Source of the DNA: Polynucleobacter bastaniensis
Lineage (GTDB): Bacteria; Pseudomonadota; Gammaproteobacteria; Burkholderiales; Burkholderiaceae
Direction: 5' to 3'
Length of the DNA: 64,000 nt
NCBI RefSeq assembly: GCF_018882205.1
Contig: NZ_JACVOU010000005.1
Span: 186,001 to 250,000 of the forward strand
Positions 36,739-45,413 of the stretch are shown piece by piece. The notes beneath the pieces were generated by a model. It did not search any database. It saw nothing but the letters and a program-made list of their open reading frames with translations, and was not told the DNA's origin. Position 1 is the first letter of the stretch. The number at the start of each line of letters is the position of its first letter. The position numbers were made by a program, and so were the translations under genes.

Positions 36739-37803
36739 TCACTTATACCCAACTCGATCAAGTAAACGTTGCGCAGCAATTTGGTTCTTGCCAATTGCTG
36801 CAATAGAGATATTTTCTGCTTTGAATGAGCCCAACATCTTGAGGCCTTCATTTTCAATTTTGACTGACTTCACTACAGGCCACTCGTTATTGCCGTTAGC
36901 AAAATACTCCTGTGCAGAGTCACTTGCCAAGTATTCAAGAAATTGTTTTGCAGCCTGTGGATGCGGCGCACTCTTAGCAACCCCACCCCCCGCAATATTG
37001 ATGTGCGCGCCAGTGGTCTGTTGATTTGGCCAAATAAATCCAATCTTAGAAACAACAGCCTGATCTTCTGGCTTAGTTGAGCGTAAGAGCCTGACTAAGT
37101 AATAAGAATTTGTTAAAGCTACACCGCATTCGCCTGAGGCTACCGCCTTGATTTGATCGGTATCGCCACCTCTTGGAGGGCGAGCCATATTGATCGCCAT
37201 ACCCTTGGCCCACTCCTCAGTGGCAGCCTCGCCACGACGCTCAATCATGGCGCCGATTAGTGACAACATATAAGGATGAGCACCTGAGCGAGTACATACC
37301 TTACCCTTATTCATAGTCTCTGCTAACTTCTCGTAAGTATCAACGTCTTGTGGGTTTACTTTTGCTTTGTTATAGACCACGAGACGTGCTCTGGTTGAAA
37401 AGCCAAACCAAGTTGATCCCTCTGGCTCAGATTGAGAACGCAAGTTTGCCGGGATGCGACTCTCTAAATATTTTGACTGTATTGGCTTAAAGAAACCATC
37501 GATCTGAGCACGCCACAGTCGAGCTGCATCCACCATCAAAATCACATCTGCTGGACTGTTCGCACCCTCGCTTTTTAATCTCTCTGCTAAAGCATTGTCA
37601 TCAGCCTCAATCCGGTTGATCTTGATACCTGTCTTTTTAGTGAAGTCACTGTAGAGCGCCTCATCAGTTTGATAGTGACGGGCTGAGTAGAGATTAAGTT
37701 CTTTCGCTTCCTTTGCATCCTGTGCTTGCAGAGGCAAGGCTAGAAATACACTCAATAACAATGCTGAGTTGCCTAGGAATTTTCTTAATTGTGGGTTTGT
37801 CAT
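36739..37803 (-). CDS. fbpA: Fe(3+) ABC transporter periplasmic binding protein (FbpA/FutA type)
   Basis: 354 residues with a signal peptide ending near LQAQ. The mature start LNLYSARHYQTDEALYSDFTKKTGIKINRIEADDNALAERLKSEGANSPADVILMVDAARLWRA is typical of ferric-ion binding proteins, and the paired Tyr of TNSYYLVRLLRS gives the iron ligands. It receives Fe(3+) in the periplasm for the permease coded upstream. A 62-base gap from the permease gene contains a Fur-like box, so this gene probably has its own iron-regulated promoter in addition to read-through. Confidence 0.92.
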   Translation of the reverse strand: MTNPQLRKFLGNSALLLSVFLALPLQAQDAKEAKELNLYSARHYQTDEALYSDFTKKTGIKINRIEADDNALAERLKSEGANSPADVILMVDAARLWRAQIDGFFKPIQSKYLESRIPANLRSQSEPEGSTWFGFSTRARLVVYNKAKVNPQDVDTYEKLAETMNKGKVCTRSGAHPYMLSLIGAMIERRGEAATEEWAKGMAINMARPPRGGDTDQIKAVASGECGVALTNSYYLVRLLRSTKPEDQAVVSKIGFIWPNQQTTGAHINIAGGGVAKSAPHPQAAKQFLEYLASDSAQEYFANGNNEWPVVKSVKIENEGLKMLGSFKAENISIAAIGKNQIAAQRLLDRVGYK

Positions 37804-37850
37804 TGCTGTATTTGCGATCAGAATTAGATTAAATCTAATGTATCACAAAT

Positions 37851-37869
37851 ACGAATGATTATCAATTAG
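37851..37869. promoter_or_regulatory. Fur-box-like sequence between the permease and binding-protein genes
   Basis: The stretch contains an exact 11-base core AATGATTATCA of the Fur palindrome GATAATGATTATCATTATC and matches 12 of 19 positions overall. It overlaps the permease stop codon and lies about 50 bases before the fbpA start. Location and core fit iron repression by Fur. No equally good box is seen between fbpB and fbpC. Confidence 0.6.
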
Positions 37870-39422
37870 GATTTGGAAATGACCCTTGAAAGCAGCAATA
37901 CTGGAAAAAGTCCAACCAAAACAATGGTTAAGGAAGGCAATGCTAATTCAGCGAGGCGTTCATCTGCTGCTAACTGATAGGTTGCGACAGCCAAGGTATC
38001 AAAGTTAAATGGGCGCAATAAGAGTGTTGCAGGTAATTCTTTCATGACGTCGACAAAAACAAAGAGGCCTGCAGTAATCAGACTACGCTTAAGCAAGGGC
38101 ACATGCACCCGCTTCAAAATCTGCGCTTTAGAAAGACCCAAGAGTGCTGCTGAAGCATCCATAGATGGAGTGATGCGCGCTAGACCCGCTTCTACACTCT
38201 GCAAACTAGAAGAAAGAAATCGGACTAGGTATGCATAGATCAGCACTAGTATGCTGGCAGACATCCACCAAGCAAGTTGAAAGATTTCTAGAAAAGAGAG
38301 GATACCAATAGCTAATACCGCACCGGGTAAAGCATAACCAAAGCCTAATAATCTATTAACCCAACTTAAACGCGCATTCATGCGTACGGAATAAGCAAAG
38401 AATACGGCTAACGCTACCGAGATGAGAGCCGTTAGAATCGAAACTAATAAAGAATTACTCAGCCAATCTAGATATCGAATATCGATCGTGAGGCCTTGTT
38501 TGAAAAGTAATTGCAAGAGTGCAAATGCAGGTATCAAAAATCCACACAGGAGCGTAGCACCACAAAACGCAAACGCAAAAAAAGCTTTCTTGCCTTCCAG
38601 AGACTTCGCGAGTGGCTTACTCCGAGTTGCAGAGGCAAAACGTAATTTTGAGCGACTACTTTGCTCGATAAAGAAAATCAGCAAGACAAAACTTAAGAGC
38701 CCTAAGGCAAGCTGCACTGCCGCCATTCGGTCCCCAAATGAAAGCCAAGCCTTAAAAATACCGGTTGCAAAAGTCTGAACGCCAAAGTAAGAGACAGCAC
38801 CAAAATCAGCTAACACCTCCATTAGCGCAAGAGCCATACCCGCAAAGATAGCTGGCCTTGCCATAGGCAATACCAATTTCACAAATCCTTGAAGCGGGCT
38901 GTAGCCTAGTGTTTCTGAAACCTCAATCAATCGACCACTACGCTCTAAGAATGCCGTACGCGTAATGAGATAAACATAAGGAAAGAGGCAGAATGAGAAA
39001 GACCAAATAGCCCCACTCAAGGATCTTGGATCTGGAAAGAACCAGAGTGCATCAACTCCCAGTGCAGCGCGCAGCGTACTCTGTATCGGACCCGAAAACT
39101 GTAAGAGATCAACAAAGAGGTAGGCCATGACATAAGTGGGGACTGCCAAAGGCAGAATGAGAGCCCACTCAAATATTTTCTTTCCTGGAAAGTCATAGCT
39201 AGCAATGATCCAAGCATTACCCACCCCAAGAATAAAGACGCCCACTCCGACACCAAAAATAAGTACTAAGGTCGAGGCAATATAGCCGCCTAGTACAAAG
39301 TTCCATAAATGGCTGAGGGTGCCGGTGGCTAATAATTCCTTCCCCGGGAATAGGAAAGGTGCTGCCAGGCCAAAGAGGGGCAAAAATAACAACAGGGCAA
39401 GTGGCACCACAATACGATTCAT
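37866..39422 (-). CDS. fbpB: Iron ABC transporter permease (FbpB type)
   Basis: 518 residues with about twelve membrane helices, formed by two fused ABC permease halves. Each half has an EAA-type cytoplasmic loop: ETLGYSPLQGFVKLVLPMARPAIFAG (first) and ALLGLSKAQILKRVHVPLLKRSLITAG (second), both contact sites for the ATPase. The fused arrangement is typical of FbpB/SfuB ferric-ion transporters. It is divergent from the ATPase gene fbpC with 68 bases between the starts and is followed by fbpA. Confidence 0.92.
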   Translation of the reverse strand: MNRIVVPLALLLFLPLFGLAAPFLFPGKELLATGTLSHLWNFVLGGYIASTLVLIFGVGVGVFILGVGNAWIIASYDFPGKKIFEWALILPLAVPTYVMAYLFVDLLQFSGPIQSTLRAALGVDALWFFPDPRSLSGAIWSFSFCLFPYVYLITRTAFLERSGRLIEVSETLGYSPLQGFVKLVLPMARPAIFAGMALALMEVLADFGAVSYFGVQTFATGIFKAWLSFGDRMAAVQLALGLLSFVLLIFFIEQSSRSKLRFASATRSKPLAKSLEGKKAFFAFAFCGATLLCGFLIPAFALLQLLFKQGLTIDIRYLDWLSNSLLVSILTALISVALAVFFAYSVRMNARLSWVNRLLGFGYALPGAVLAIGILSFLEIFQLAWWMSASILVLIYAYLVRFLSSSLQSVEAGLARITPSMDASAALLGLSKAQILKRVHVPLLKRSLITAGLFVFVDVMKELPATLLLRPFNFDTLAVATYQLAADERLAELALPSLTIVLVGLFPVLLLSRVISKS

Positions 39423-39490
39423 GAAATCGGCAATCCGTTTAGACTCTAGCTATGTATTAAACCACTAGCATTAATGAGAAAATTATAGAG

Positions 39491-40561
39491 ATGAACTCTG
39501 CTCGCACCCTACTTTCGATTCAAGCACTGGAAATCGACTATCCCAGTCGAGACGGTCAAGGTCGTGTTACTGCAGTTAAAAACCTGAATCTCGATCTGGC
39601 TCAAGGTGAGATTGGCTGCTTATTAGGCTCATCTGGCTGTGGAAAATCTACCGTCTTGAGAGCTATTTGTGGGTTTGAGCCCGTTAAGGCTGGGAAGATT
39701 CTCCTGCGTGATCAGGTGGTGAGCTCTGCCTCCATTCACCTCCAACCCAATCAAAGAAAAGTTGGCATGGTCTTTCAGGACTTCGCCCTCTTTCCCCATC
39801 TCAGTGTTTTAGAGAATATTGCCTTTGGCTTACAACACCTAGTAAGCAATGAAAGATCTGTAGTGGCCATGGAGTGGCTTAAGCGGGTGTCCCTATCCGA
39901 TAAAGCTGATGCATATCCCCACGAGCTCAGTGGCGGCCAACAACAGCGTGTGGCACTGGCTAGGGCAATGGCACCGGAACCAGATTTAATTTTGCTAGAT
40001 GAACCCTTCTCTAGTTTAGATATAGAACTGAGAGAGCGTCTTGCAGGCGAGATGCGAGAAATCCTCAAAGCAAACAACATTACCGCCCTACTAGTAACTC
40101 ACGATCAACTTGAAGCCTTCGCCATTGCCGACAAGGTCGGCGTTATGACCGATGGCAATGTATTACAGTGGGATGTCCCTTACGAGCTTTATCACAAGCC
40201 AGCCAATCGCTATATTGCCGACTTTATTGGTCGCGGTGTATTTCTGAAAGGTGTCGTCCAAGCCAACAACAAAGTCAGAATTGAATTAGGTGATCTCGAC
40301 CTGGAGGAAGATCGCAGGGCTGAAGTTGGAAAAGAAATCGATGTACTCTTACGTGCTGATGATATTGTGCATGATGATCACAGCACCTTGTTAGCAGAGG
40401 TTGTACGTAAGACCTTTAGAGGAGCCGACTTCTTGTACACCCTCAAGCTCGCTTCAGGTGTTGAAATTTTTGCTTTTGTACCTAGTCATCATGATCATGC
40501 GATTGGTGAAAAAATTGGCATACACCTGGTAGCTGATCACGTAGTTACCTTTAGCGAATGA
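39491..40561 (+). CDS. fbpC: Iron ABC transporter ATP-binding protein (FbpC type)
   Basis: 356 residues. Walker A GSSGCGKST (about residue 46), Q-loop VGMVFQDFALFPHLSV, signature LSGGQQQRVALARAMAPEPDLILLDEPFSSLD with Walker B, and the H-loop LLVTHDQLEAF. The C-terminal third (from about 240) is a TOBE regulatory domain. It powers the FbpB permease and is transcribed divergently from it, so the transporter uses two transcription units sharing a control region. Confidence 0.94.
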   Translation: MNSARTLLSIQALEIDYPSRDGQGRVTAVKNLNLDLAQGEIGCLLGSSGCGKSTVLRAICGFEPVKAGKILLRDQVVSSASIHLQPNQRKVGMVFQDFALFPHLSVLENIAFGLQHLVSNERSVVAMEWLKRVSLSDKADAYPHELSGGQQQRVALARAMAPEPDLILLDEPFSSLDIELRERLAGEMREILKANNITALLVTHDQLEAFAIADKVGVMTDGNVLQWDVPYELYHKPANRYIADFIGRGVFLKGVVQANNKVRIELGDLDLEEDRRAEVGKEIDVLLRADDIVHDDHSTLLAEVVRKTFRGADFLYTLKLASGVEIFAFVPSHHDHAIGEKIGIHLVADHVVTFSE

Positions 40562-40666
40562 GTGGTTTTCACCAAGAAAAGCACCCTCATTTCCCTCTCA
40601 GCAGAAAGTACTCTTTTCAGATACATTGTGCTTTTACCCCCAATAAATCATTGTTGAGAGCTGAAT

Positions 40667-41140
40667 ATGCTACCGAATATAGCGTTAGAGCGCCTAAACG
40701 GCAATCAAGAGCAAACCTCTGACTACGCAGACAAAGTTCTATTAATAGTCAATGTAGCTAGCCAGTGCGGCTTTACTTCTCAGTACAAAGAGCTTCAAGA
40801 TCTCTATGATGAATTTCACAGTCAGGGATTGGAAATCCTTGCTTTTCCATGCAACCAATTTGGCGGCCAAGAGCCCGGCACACCTCAGCAGATCGAAGCG
40901 TTTTGCAGCACCCGGTTTGGGGTCACCTTCCCTGTTTTTCAAAAAACGGATGTTAATGGTTCTAATGCCCACCCCCTGTTTGAATATCTCAAAACAGCTG
41001 CTCCAGGCTTGCTTGGGACTGAAGGGATTAAATGGAATTTCACAAAATTTTTAGTAAATCGTTATGGACTACCAGTAAAGCGATTTGCGTCAGCTAGCTC
41101 ACCCGCGAGCATCAGTGCGGATATTAAAAAACTACTTTAA
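40667..41140 (+). CDS. Glutathione peroxidase family protein (Cys type)
   Basis: 157 residues. The catalytic tetrad is visible: Cys in VASQCGFTSQYKELQ (about residue 35), Gln in FPCNQFGGQEPG, Trp and Asn in KWNFTKFLV. Cys in place of selenocysteine is normal for bacteria, where such enzymes mostly use thioredoxin. It precedes folE by 21 bases on the same strand. Confidence 0.93.
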   Translation: MLPNIALERLNGNQEQTSDYADKVLLIVNVASQCGFTSQYKELQDLYDEFHSQGLEILAFPCNQFGGQEPGTPQQIEAFCSTRFGVTFPVFQKTDVNGSNAHPLFEYLKTAAPGLLGTEGIKWNFTKFLVNRYGLPVKRFASASSPASISADIKKLL

Positions 41141-41161
41141 ATTATTAAAGAATATCGATAC

Positions 41162-41845
41162 ATGAACGATGGCATCCCACTCTCAGAAGTAATACGCAAA
41201 CGCATCAAAGCTAAAAAAGCGAGATTCCATGCAAACGATAATATCTCTGCATTTATTCAAGCTGGGGAGCTCGATACCTTGATAGAAGAGGTAGCAGTCA
41301 AAATGCAGGCTGTCCTTGAGAGCCTGGTGATTGATACAAAAAGTGATCACAACACACAAAATACAAGTAAGCGTGTCGCCAAAATGTTTGTCAATGAAGT
41401 GTTTAATGGCCGCTACGTAGAGCAACCTTCGCTAACAAAATTTCCTAACGTCAGCCACCTGAATGAGTTAATGATTATTGGCCCCATTACCGTCAGAAGC
41501 GCTTGCTCTCATCATCTATGTCCGATTATGGGCAAAGTGTGGATTGGGATACTGCCGGATAAGAACTCGGCCCTGATTGGCCTCTCGAAATACTCTCGCC
41601 TCACTGAGTGGGTCATGTGTCGTCCACAGATTCAGGAAGAGGCGGTTGTAGAGCTCGCCGACATGATTGAGAAAAAAGTTAAGCCTACTGGTGTTGCGAT
41701 TGTGATGGAAGCTGATCATTTTTGTATGCAGTGGCGTGGCGTTAAAGATCCAGACTCCAAGATGATCAATAGCGTGATGCGGGGATCTTTCTTAAGAGAT
41801 CCCAATTTACGTCGTGAATTTTTATCACTAATTGCACGCAATTAA
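41162..41845 (+). CDS. folE: GTP cyclohydrolase I
   Basis: 227 residues. Zinc-site and active-site motifs are present: SACSHHLCPIMGKVWIG (Cys and His ligands) and EADHFCMQWRGVKDPDS (second Cys), plus IGLSKYSRL. The enzyme turns GTP into dihydroneopterin triphosphate, the first step of tetrahydrofolate and pterin synthesis. The N-terminal 60 residues are more divergent than in E. coli FolE. A folB-like gene follows after 21 bases, giving an early folate pathway pair. Confidence 0.93.
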   Translation: MNDGIPLSEVIRKRIKAKKARFHANDNISAFIQAGELDTLIEEVAVKMQAVLESLVIDTKSDHNTQNTSKRVAKMFVNEVFNGRYVEQPSLTKFPNVSHLNELMIIGPITVRSACSHHLCPIMGKVWIGILPDKNSALIGLSKYSRLTEWVMCRPQIQEEAVVELADMIEKKVKPTGVAIVMEADHFCMQWRGVKDPDSKMINSVMRGSFLRDPNLRREFLSLIARN

Positions 41846-41866
41846 GACAGGCAAAGAGAGCATCGA

Positions 41867-42262
41867 ATGACATCAACAGCCTGTATAGAATTAAATGATC
41901 TCCGACTGAATACCCAGATTGGGACTTATGCGCCCGGCGCCACAATCCCTGATCAGCATCTACTGGACCTGACCTTATGGATCGACCCTAAACTGATTTT
42001 GATTTCAGAAGATCTCATGGATCGAGTGTTCGACTACGATCCCCTTGTCCTTGAAATTGATCGCTTGGCTGCCGATGGGCATTACGAGACTCAAGAAAGA
42101 TTGGCTTCCAGAATAGTTGGGGCATGTGCTCGCTATTCGGAAATTAAGTCTCTAGAAATTAGCCTCAGGAAAACGCCCGTAAGGGAGAGCTCAGGCGCAT
42201 TAGGAATCAAGCTATATGTTGATGAAAGCAGCCTTGCTAGTATGAGAACAAGGCTGGCTTAG
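41867..42262 (+). CDS. folB: Dihydroneopterin aldolase-like protein (FolB type)
   Basis: 131 residues of the T-fold family: CIELNDLRLNTQIGTYAPGATIPDQHLLDLTLWID at the start, VFDYDPLVLEID, HYETQERLASRIV with the pterin-binding Glu, and LEISLRKTPV with the active-site Lys. It acts after FolE by cleaving 7,8-dihydroneopterin. The match to FolB is moderate, and a related T-fold epimerase is possible, but the position after folE supports folate synthesis. Confidence 0.85.
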   Translation: MTSTACIELNDLRLNTQIGTYAPGATIPDQHLLDLTLWIDPKLILISEDLMDRVFDYDPLVLEIDRLAADGHYETQERLASRIVGACARYSEIKSLEISLRKTPVRESSGALGIKLYVDESSLASMRTRLA

Positions 42263-42266
42263 AGGC

Positions 42267-42914
42267 TTAAGCTTCTTCCTCAAGCGCATCAACGAGATGG
42301 TCGTACTTTAAAAAATTTTCACGATGTCTTCTGTAATATAAAAGGCCTTCGTTCAGACTGGCCACAGTAGCGCCCTGTTCGCGCATTTTGTCCCAGAGAT
42401 TCCAGTCCTCCTGCGGGTGAATGCCATCGGCATATCTTTCTTTGTAACCCACTTGCTGACCCAGAGAGGTGCGATACATCATTGAACCATGATGCTTTCC
42501 TTCGCGATCCCAGTAAAGGTCGCCTTGGTGAGACCTGGTCTCACCAGGAACACGATCATGAATCTCTTCTTTTAATTCTCCAGTAACCACAATGTCGTAA
42601 GTAACGATATCTGCATGAGTATTGGATAGCAGCTCAATTGCATCTGATCTAAGCCAATTGTCAGCGCCAATGAAAAGAACATATTCCGTATTGACCCTCA
42701 TGAGTACATCGTGGAAATTATCCACAGTACCTAAATTCTGTGGCCTGAGAATATATTCAATATCGGGATATAGGCTGGGCAAGTGTGCGCAATCATGTGC
42801 CCCATCATCGACAAATAGAATTCTGGCGGGGGCTTGTGTTTGAGATAGCAGGGACTCAATGCAGTGCGCTGCAAGGTGGCCATACTTATAGGAGGCAATA
42901 ACGACGGTAATCAT
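42267..42914 (-). CDS. Family 2 (GT-A) glycosyltransferase
   Basis: About 215 residues. MITVVIASYKYGHLAAHCIESLLSQTQAPARILFVDDGAHD is the classic GT2 nucleotide-sugar binding start, and YVLFIGADNWL holds the DxD-like metal site (ADN). The DLYWDREGKHHGSMMYR stretch and HPQEDWNLWDKM carry the acceptor-side ED motif. The frame is open further upstream, to 43046, but that would overlap the divergent yggT gene. ATG 42914 or 42926 is the likely start. Donor and acceptor unknown. Confidence 0.85.
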   Translation of the reverse strand: MITVVIASYKYGHLAAHCIESLLSQTQAPARILFVDDGAHDCAHLPSLYPDIEYILRPQNLGTVDNFHDVLMRVNTEYVLFIGADNWLRSDAIELLSNTHADIVTYDIVVTGELKEEIHDRVPGETRSHQGDLYWDREGKHHGSMMYRTSLGQQVGYKERYADGIHPQEDWNLWDKMREQGATVASLNEGLLYYRRHRENFLKYDHLVDALEEEA

Positions 42915-42985
42915 ATTGCTGGGCATTAGAACACGAAAGTATGATGTCTGAATGAAGCCCGCTTTAAACCCCATACAATAGGCAT

Positions 42986-43531
42986 ATGTTGATACAAATC
43001 GCCAACCTTCTCCTCCAAGTCCTCGTGAGCATTGTTGCGGGAGCATGTCTCCTGAGATGCTATCTCCAGTGGCTCGCCTTTAATCTGGGCTCTGGCCAAA
43101 GCAGAACCATCGGCGCATATGTGCTTCCACTGAGCAATTGGATCGTGATCCCACTTCGCAAGCTGATCCCAAGCATTGGTCGCTTTGATGTCGCCAGCTT
43201 TTTAGCCGCTTACCTACTGGTCGTAGGAAAGACAGCAATCCTGTTGCTGCTCTCAGGAGCAGCTCTTACGAACATTTCGTGGCTTCTACTGGCCTTAATT
43301 GACTTGGTAGACCTGATTCTTTCGGGATTGGTTGGCTTGGTTTTTGCGAGCGTGATTCTCTCGTGGGTTAGTGCTGGCTCACAGATACAGTATTTGGTCT
43401 CACTTCTAGTTGAGCCTCTGCTGGCGCCAATCAGAAAGGCAATGCCCAACTTTGGAGCTCTAGATTTATCACCTCTGGCATTACTGCTAATTCTGCAAGT
43501 ACTTCAGATTGTGCTTAGCCATCTCAGATAG
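42986..43531 (+). CDS. yggT: YggT family membrane protein
   Basis: 181 residues with two YGGT repeats of two membrane helices each: LLQVLVSIVAGACLLRCYLQW, then SNWIVIPLRKLIPSIGRFDVASFLAAYLL in the first, and LILSGLVGLVFASVILSWVSAGSQIQYLVSLLVEPLLAPIRKAMPNFGALDLSPLALLLILQVLQ in the second. YggT is a small inner-membrane protein implicated in osmotic tolerance and membrane biogenesis. It is the last clear chromosomal gene before the integrated element. Confidence 0.93.
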   Translation: MLIQIANLLLQVLVSIVAGACLLRCYLQWLAFNLGSGQSRTIGAYVLPLSNWIVIPLRKLIPSIGRFDVASFLAAYLLVVGKTAILLLLSGAALTNISWLLLALIDLVDLILSGLVGLVFASVILSWVSAGSQIQYLVSLLVEPLLAPIRKAMPNFGALDLSPLALLLILQVLQIVLSHLR

Positions 43532-43614
43532 ATGGGGAAGTCTTATTTGCCTCTAGCTTTCCTGAATGACTGCCAGGAGGTGTTCGTCATAACGCTTTAG
43601 TCGTAATGAAAGTA

Positions 43615-43648
43615 TGGCGGAGAGGGTGTCTAAAAATTCACCCTCCGC
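43615..43648. other. Candidate attachment-site remnant (tRNA-Ser 3' end) at the left edge of the integrated element
   Basis: TGGCGGAGAGGGTG (43615-43628) is the reverse complement of CACCCTCTCCGCCA, the acceptor-stem end of betaproteobacterial tRNA-Ser genes, but no tRNA body follows. The next bases CACCCTCCGC fold back on it to give a 10-bp stem with a 2-base bulge (43617-43648). A lone tRNA 3' end next to an integrase gene is what an att duplication leaves behind. The intact gene should then lie at the far end, outside the window. The identity is inferred from a short match. Confidence 0.5.
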
Positions 43649-43746
43649 GCAAGTCTACCACTACCCTATAAACCCATGTAATACATGGCCTACAAGGTAA
43701 CCCTACTCCAATCTAACCCATTCAACTTCACTAAAATCTACGTTTA

Positions 43747-43770
43747 ACTGGTGGGTAGACTGGTGGGTAG
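43747..43770 (+). repeat. Two tandem copies of ACTGGTGGGTAG at the integrase start
   Basis: Two perfect adjacent 12-bp copies span the GTG start of the integrase gene. Short tandem repeats in this position are seen in other P4-type integrase genes and may be arm-type binding sites or part of the crossover region. Confidence 0.7.
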
Positions 43771-45103
43771 GTTGAGTTCTAAGCGAGATAATAAACAGAT
43801 AACTGCAGGCTCTCGAAAGCCATCTTTCACTGCACGTGGAATTATCTCAGTTAATAAGCCTGGCTACCATGCTGACCCTGAAAATAAAGGTCTATACCTT
43901 CAGGTTACAAAAACCCCCAACGGCACCGCTCGAAGCTGGATCTTTCGCTTTACTAGCCCAGTCACTCTTAAACGCCGAGAAATGGGTATTGGCCCAATCG
44001 AATCTTTTTCACTATCCAACGCTAGATTGAAGGCTTTAGACCTACGTCGGCAGATACTTGATGGAGTCGATCCTCTAGAGCAAAGAATAGCTAGGCGATC
44101 TAAAGCATTCGAGGAAAACGTTCACACCATCACTTTTGCAGCAGCTGCGGAAAGATGTATCCAAGCCAAAAAAGTTGAATGGTCAAATGAAAAGCATCAA
44201 GATCAATGGACAACTACGATAGCTAAATTCGTCTCACCGTTAATTGGCAAACTAAGAGTTGATCATATTAATACTAGCCACATAGTGAAAGTTCTTGAGC
44301 AAGATATTAAGAACAAGAAAGGTGAAATAGAGGGTACCTTTTGGAATGTGCGTACTGAAACAGCTACCAGAGTTCGGCAGCGGATTGAGGTAATACTAGA
44401 TTGGTGTAAAGCACATCAATACATGCAAGGTGATAATCCTGCGCGTTATCAAGGTGCTCTATCTCACTTATTGCCTAAAGCAAGCAAGATTAAAAAGAGC
44501 GTCCATCACCCTGCCTTGCCTTTTAAGCGCATCGGAGAATTTGTTAATGAATTAAGGTGTCACTCTGGATTCTCGGCATATGCACTTGAGTTACTTATCC
44601 TCACCGCAAGCAGAACAAGCGAGGTAATCGAGGCTCAATGGGATGAGTTTGATTTTGAAGCCAAGGTTTGGACGATTCCAGCCGAGCGCATGAAAGCGGG
44701 TAAAGAACATCGCGTTCCACTAAATATTAGAGCTATAGAAATCCTCAATCAACTAAAGACAATCAGAGTGAATTCCTATCTTTTTCCCAGCAATATTCAC
44801 AAAGAACACCCGCTATCTAATATGGCTCTGCTTGCAATGATGAGAAAGATGCCTAAGTATGTAGACTTCGTGCCGCATGGTTTTAGATCTACATTTCGTG
44901 ACTGGGCTGCCGAGACTACGGAATACTCAAATGAGACGGTTGAATTAGCTTTAGCGCATACGATCAAAAATAAGGCTGAAGCAGCATATAGAAGGCAAGA
45001 TCAATTAGATAAACGCGCATTTCTAATGGGGGATTGGGTTAACTATATTAATAAGAATATCAAGCAACTCTCTCAAAATGAGGAACATCCACAAACCCTT
45101 TAA
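43751..45103 (+). CDS. int: P4-type tyrosine integrase
   Basis: 450 residues. The N-terminal DUF4102-type arm-binding domain (KGLYLQVTKTPNGTARSWIFRFTSP, REMGIGP, ARLKALDLRRQILDGVDPLEQR) is followed by a core-binding domain and the catalytic domain. The Arg I site lies in LTASRTSEVIEAQWDEFDF, the HxxR box in VPHGFRSTFRDWAAE, and the nucleophile Tyr in LAHTIKNKAEAAYRR. It catalyses site-specific integration and excision. The GTG start lies in the tandem repeat; no ATG occurs for about 79 codons. The gene converges on, and overlaps by 44 bases, the endolysin gene of the head/lysis module. Confidence 0.93.
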   Translation: MGRLVGRLSSKRDNKQITAGSRKPSFTARGIISVNKPGYHADPENKGLYLQVTKTPNGTARSWIFRFTSPVTLKRREMGIGPIESFSLSNARLKALDLRRQILDGVDPLEQRIARRSKAFEENVHTITFAAAAERCIQAKKVEWSNEKHQDQWTTTIAKFVSPLIGKLRVDHINTSHIVKVLEQDIKNKKGEIEGTFWNVRTETATRVRQRIEVILDWCKAHQYMQGDNPARYQGALSHLLPKASKIKKSVHHPALPFKRIGEFVNELRCHSGFSAYALELLILTASRTSEVIEAQWDEFDFEAKVWTIPAERMKAGKEHRVPLNIRAIEILNQLKTIRVNSYLFPSNIHKEHPLSNMALLAMMRKMPKYVDFVPHGFRSTFRDWAAETTEYSNETVELALAHTIKNKAEAAYRRQDQLDKRAFLMGDWVNYINKNIKQLSQNEEHPQTL

Positions 45104-45413
45104 AGTTTCCGCCCCATCTGTTCTTGGGGCCTAGACTTTCCCAATACTCGCCAACAGTGCGGATCAACTCTTTATCCCAAACTAGCTTTCCATTCCAGAA
45201 GAAATTCAGATCAATCGCGCAACGCCTTAGGTGATTGCTATTCATAGTTTTTGATCTGCCGGTCTTAAAGTAGATTTCTTGTTGCTCTGGTGAGCGCCAA
45301 AGCTCTCCTCCCGTAATGACCCACCCTTCCGCAGTAGCAAACTGAATAAGCCTGCTGACATCATTTAGAAAGGCTGCTTGATCTGCTACTAGAGTGCTCA
45401 CCTTTGTATTCAC
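45060..45413 (-). CDS. M15-family peptidase endolysin (L-alanyl-D-glutamate peptidase type)
   Basis: 117 residues. The VanY/M15 zinc site is present: GELWRSPEQQEIYFKTGRSKTMNSNHLRRCAIDLNFFWNG, where SNHLRRCAIDL supplies His and Asp ligands, and DVPHFERV supplies the last His (HFE). Phage members cleave the peptide stem of peptidoglycan to release particles. The start overlaps the holin stop by four bases, so holin and endolysin form a coupled lysis pair. The 3' end overlaps the integrase gene by 44 bases in convergent orientation. Confidence 0.88.
   Translation of the reverse strand: MNTKVSTLVADQAAFLNDVSRLIQFATAEGWVITGGELWRSPEQQEIYFKTGRSKTMNSNHLRRCAIDLNFFWNGKLVWDKELIRTVGEYWESLGPKNRWGGNFKGFVDVPHFERVA

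Noticed and set aside
39423..39490. Possible second Fur box between fbpB and fbpC
   Set aside because: The best alignment gives about 9 of 19 matching positions without a contiguous core, so it is not reported as a feature.
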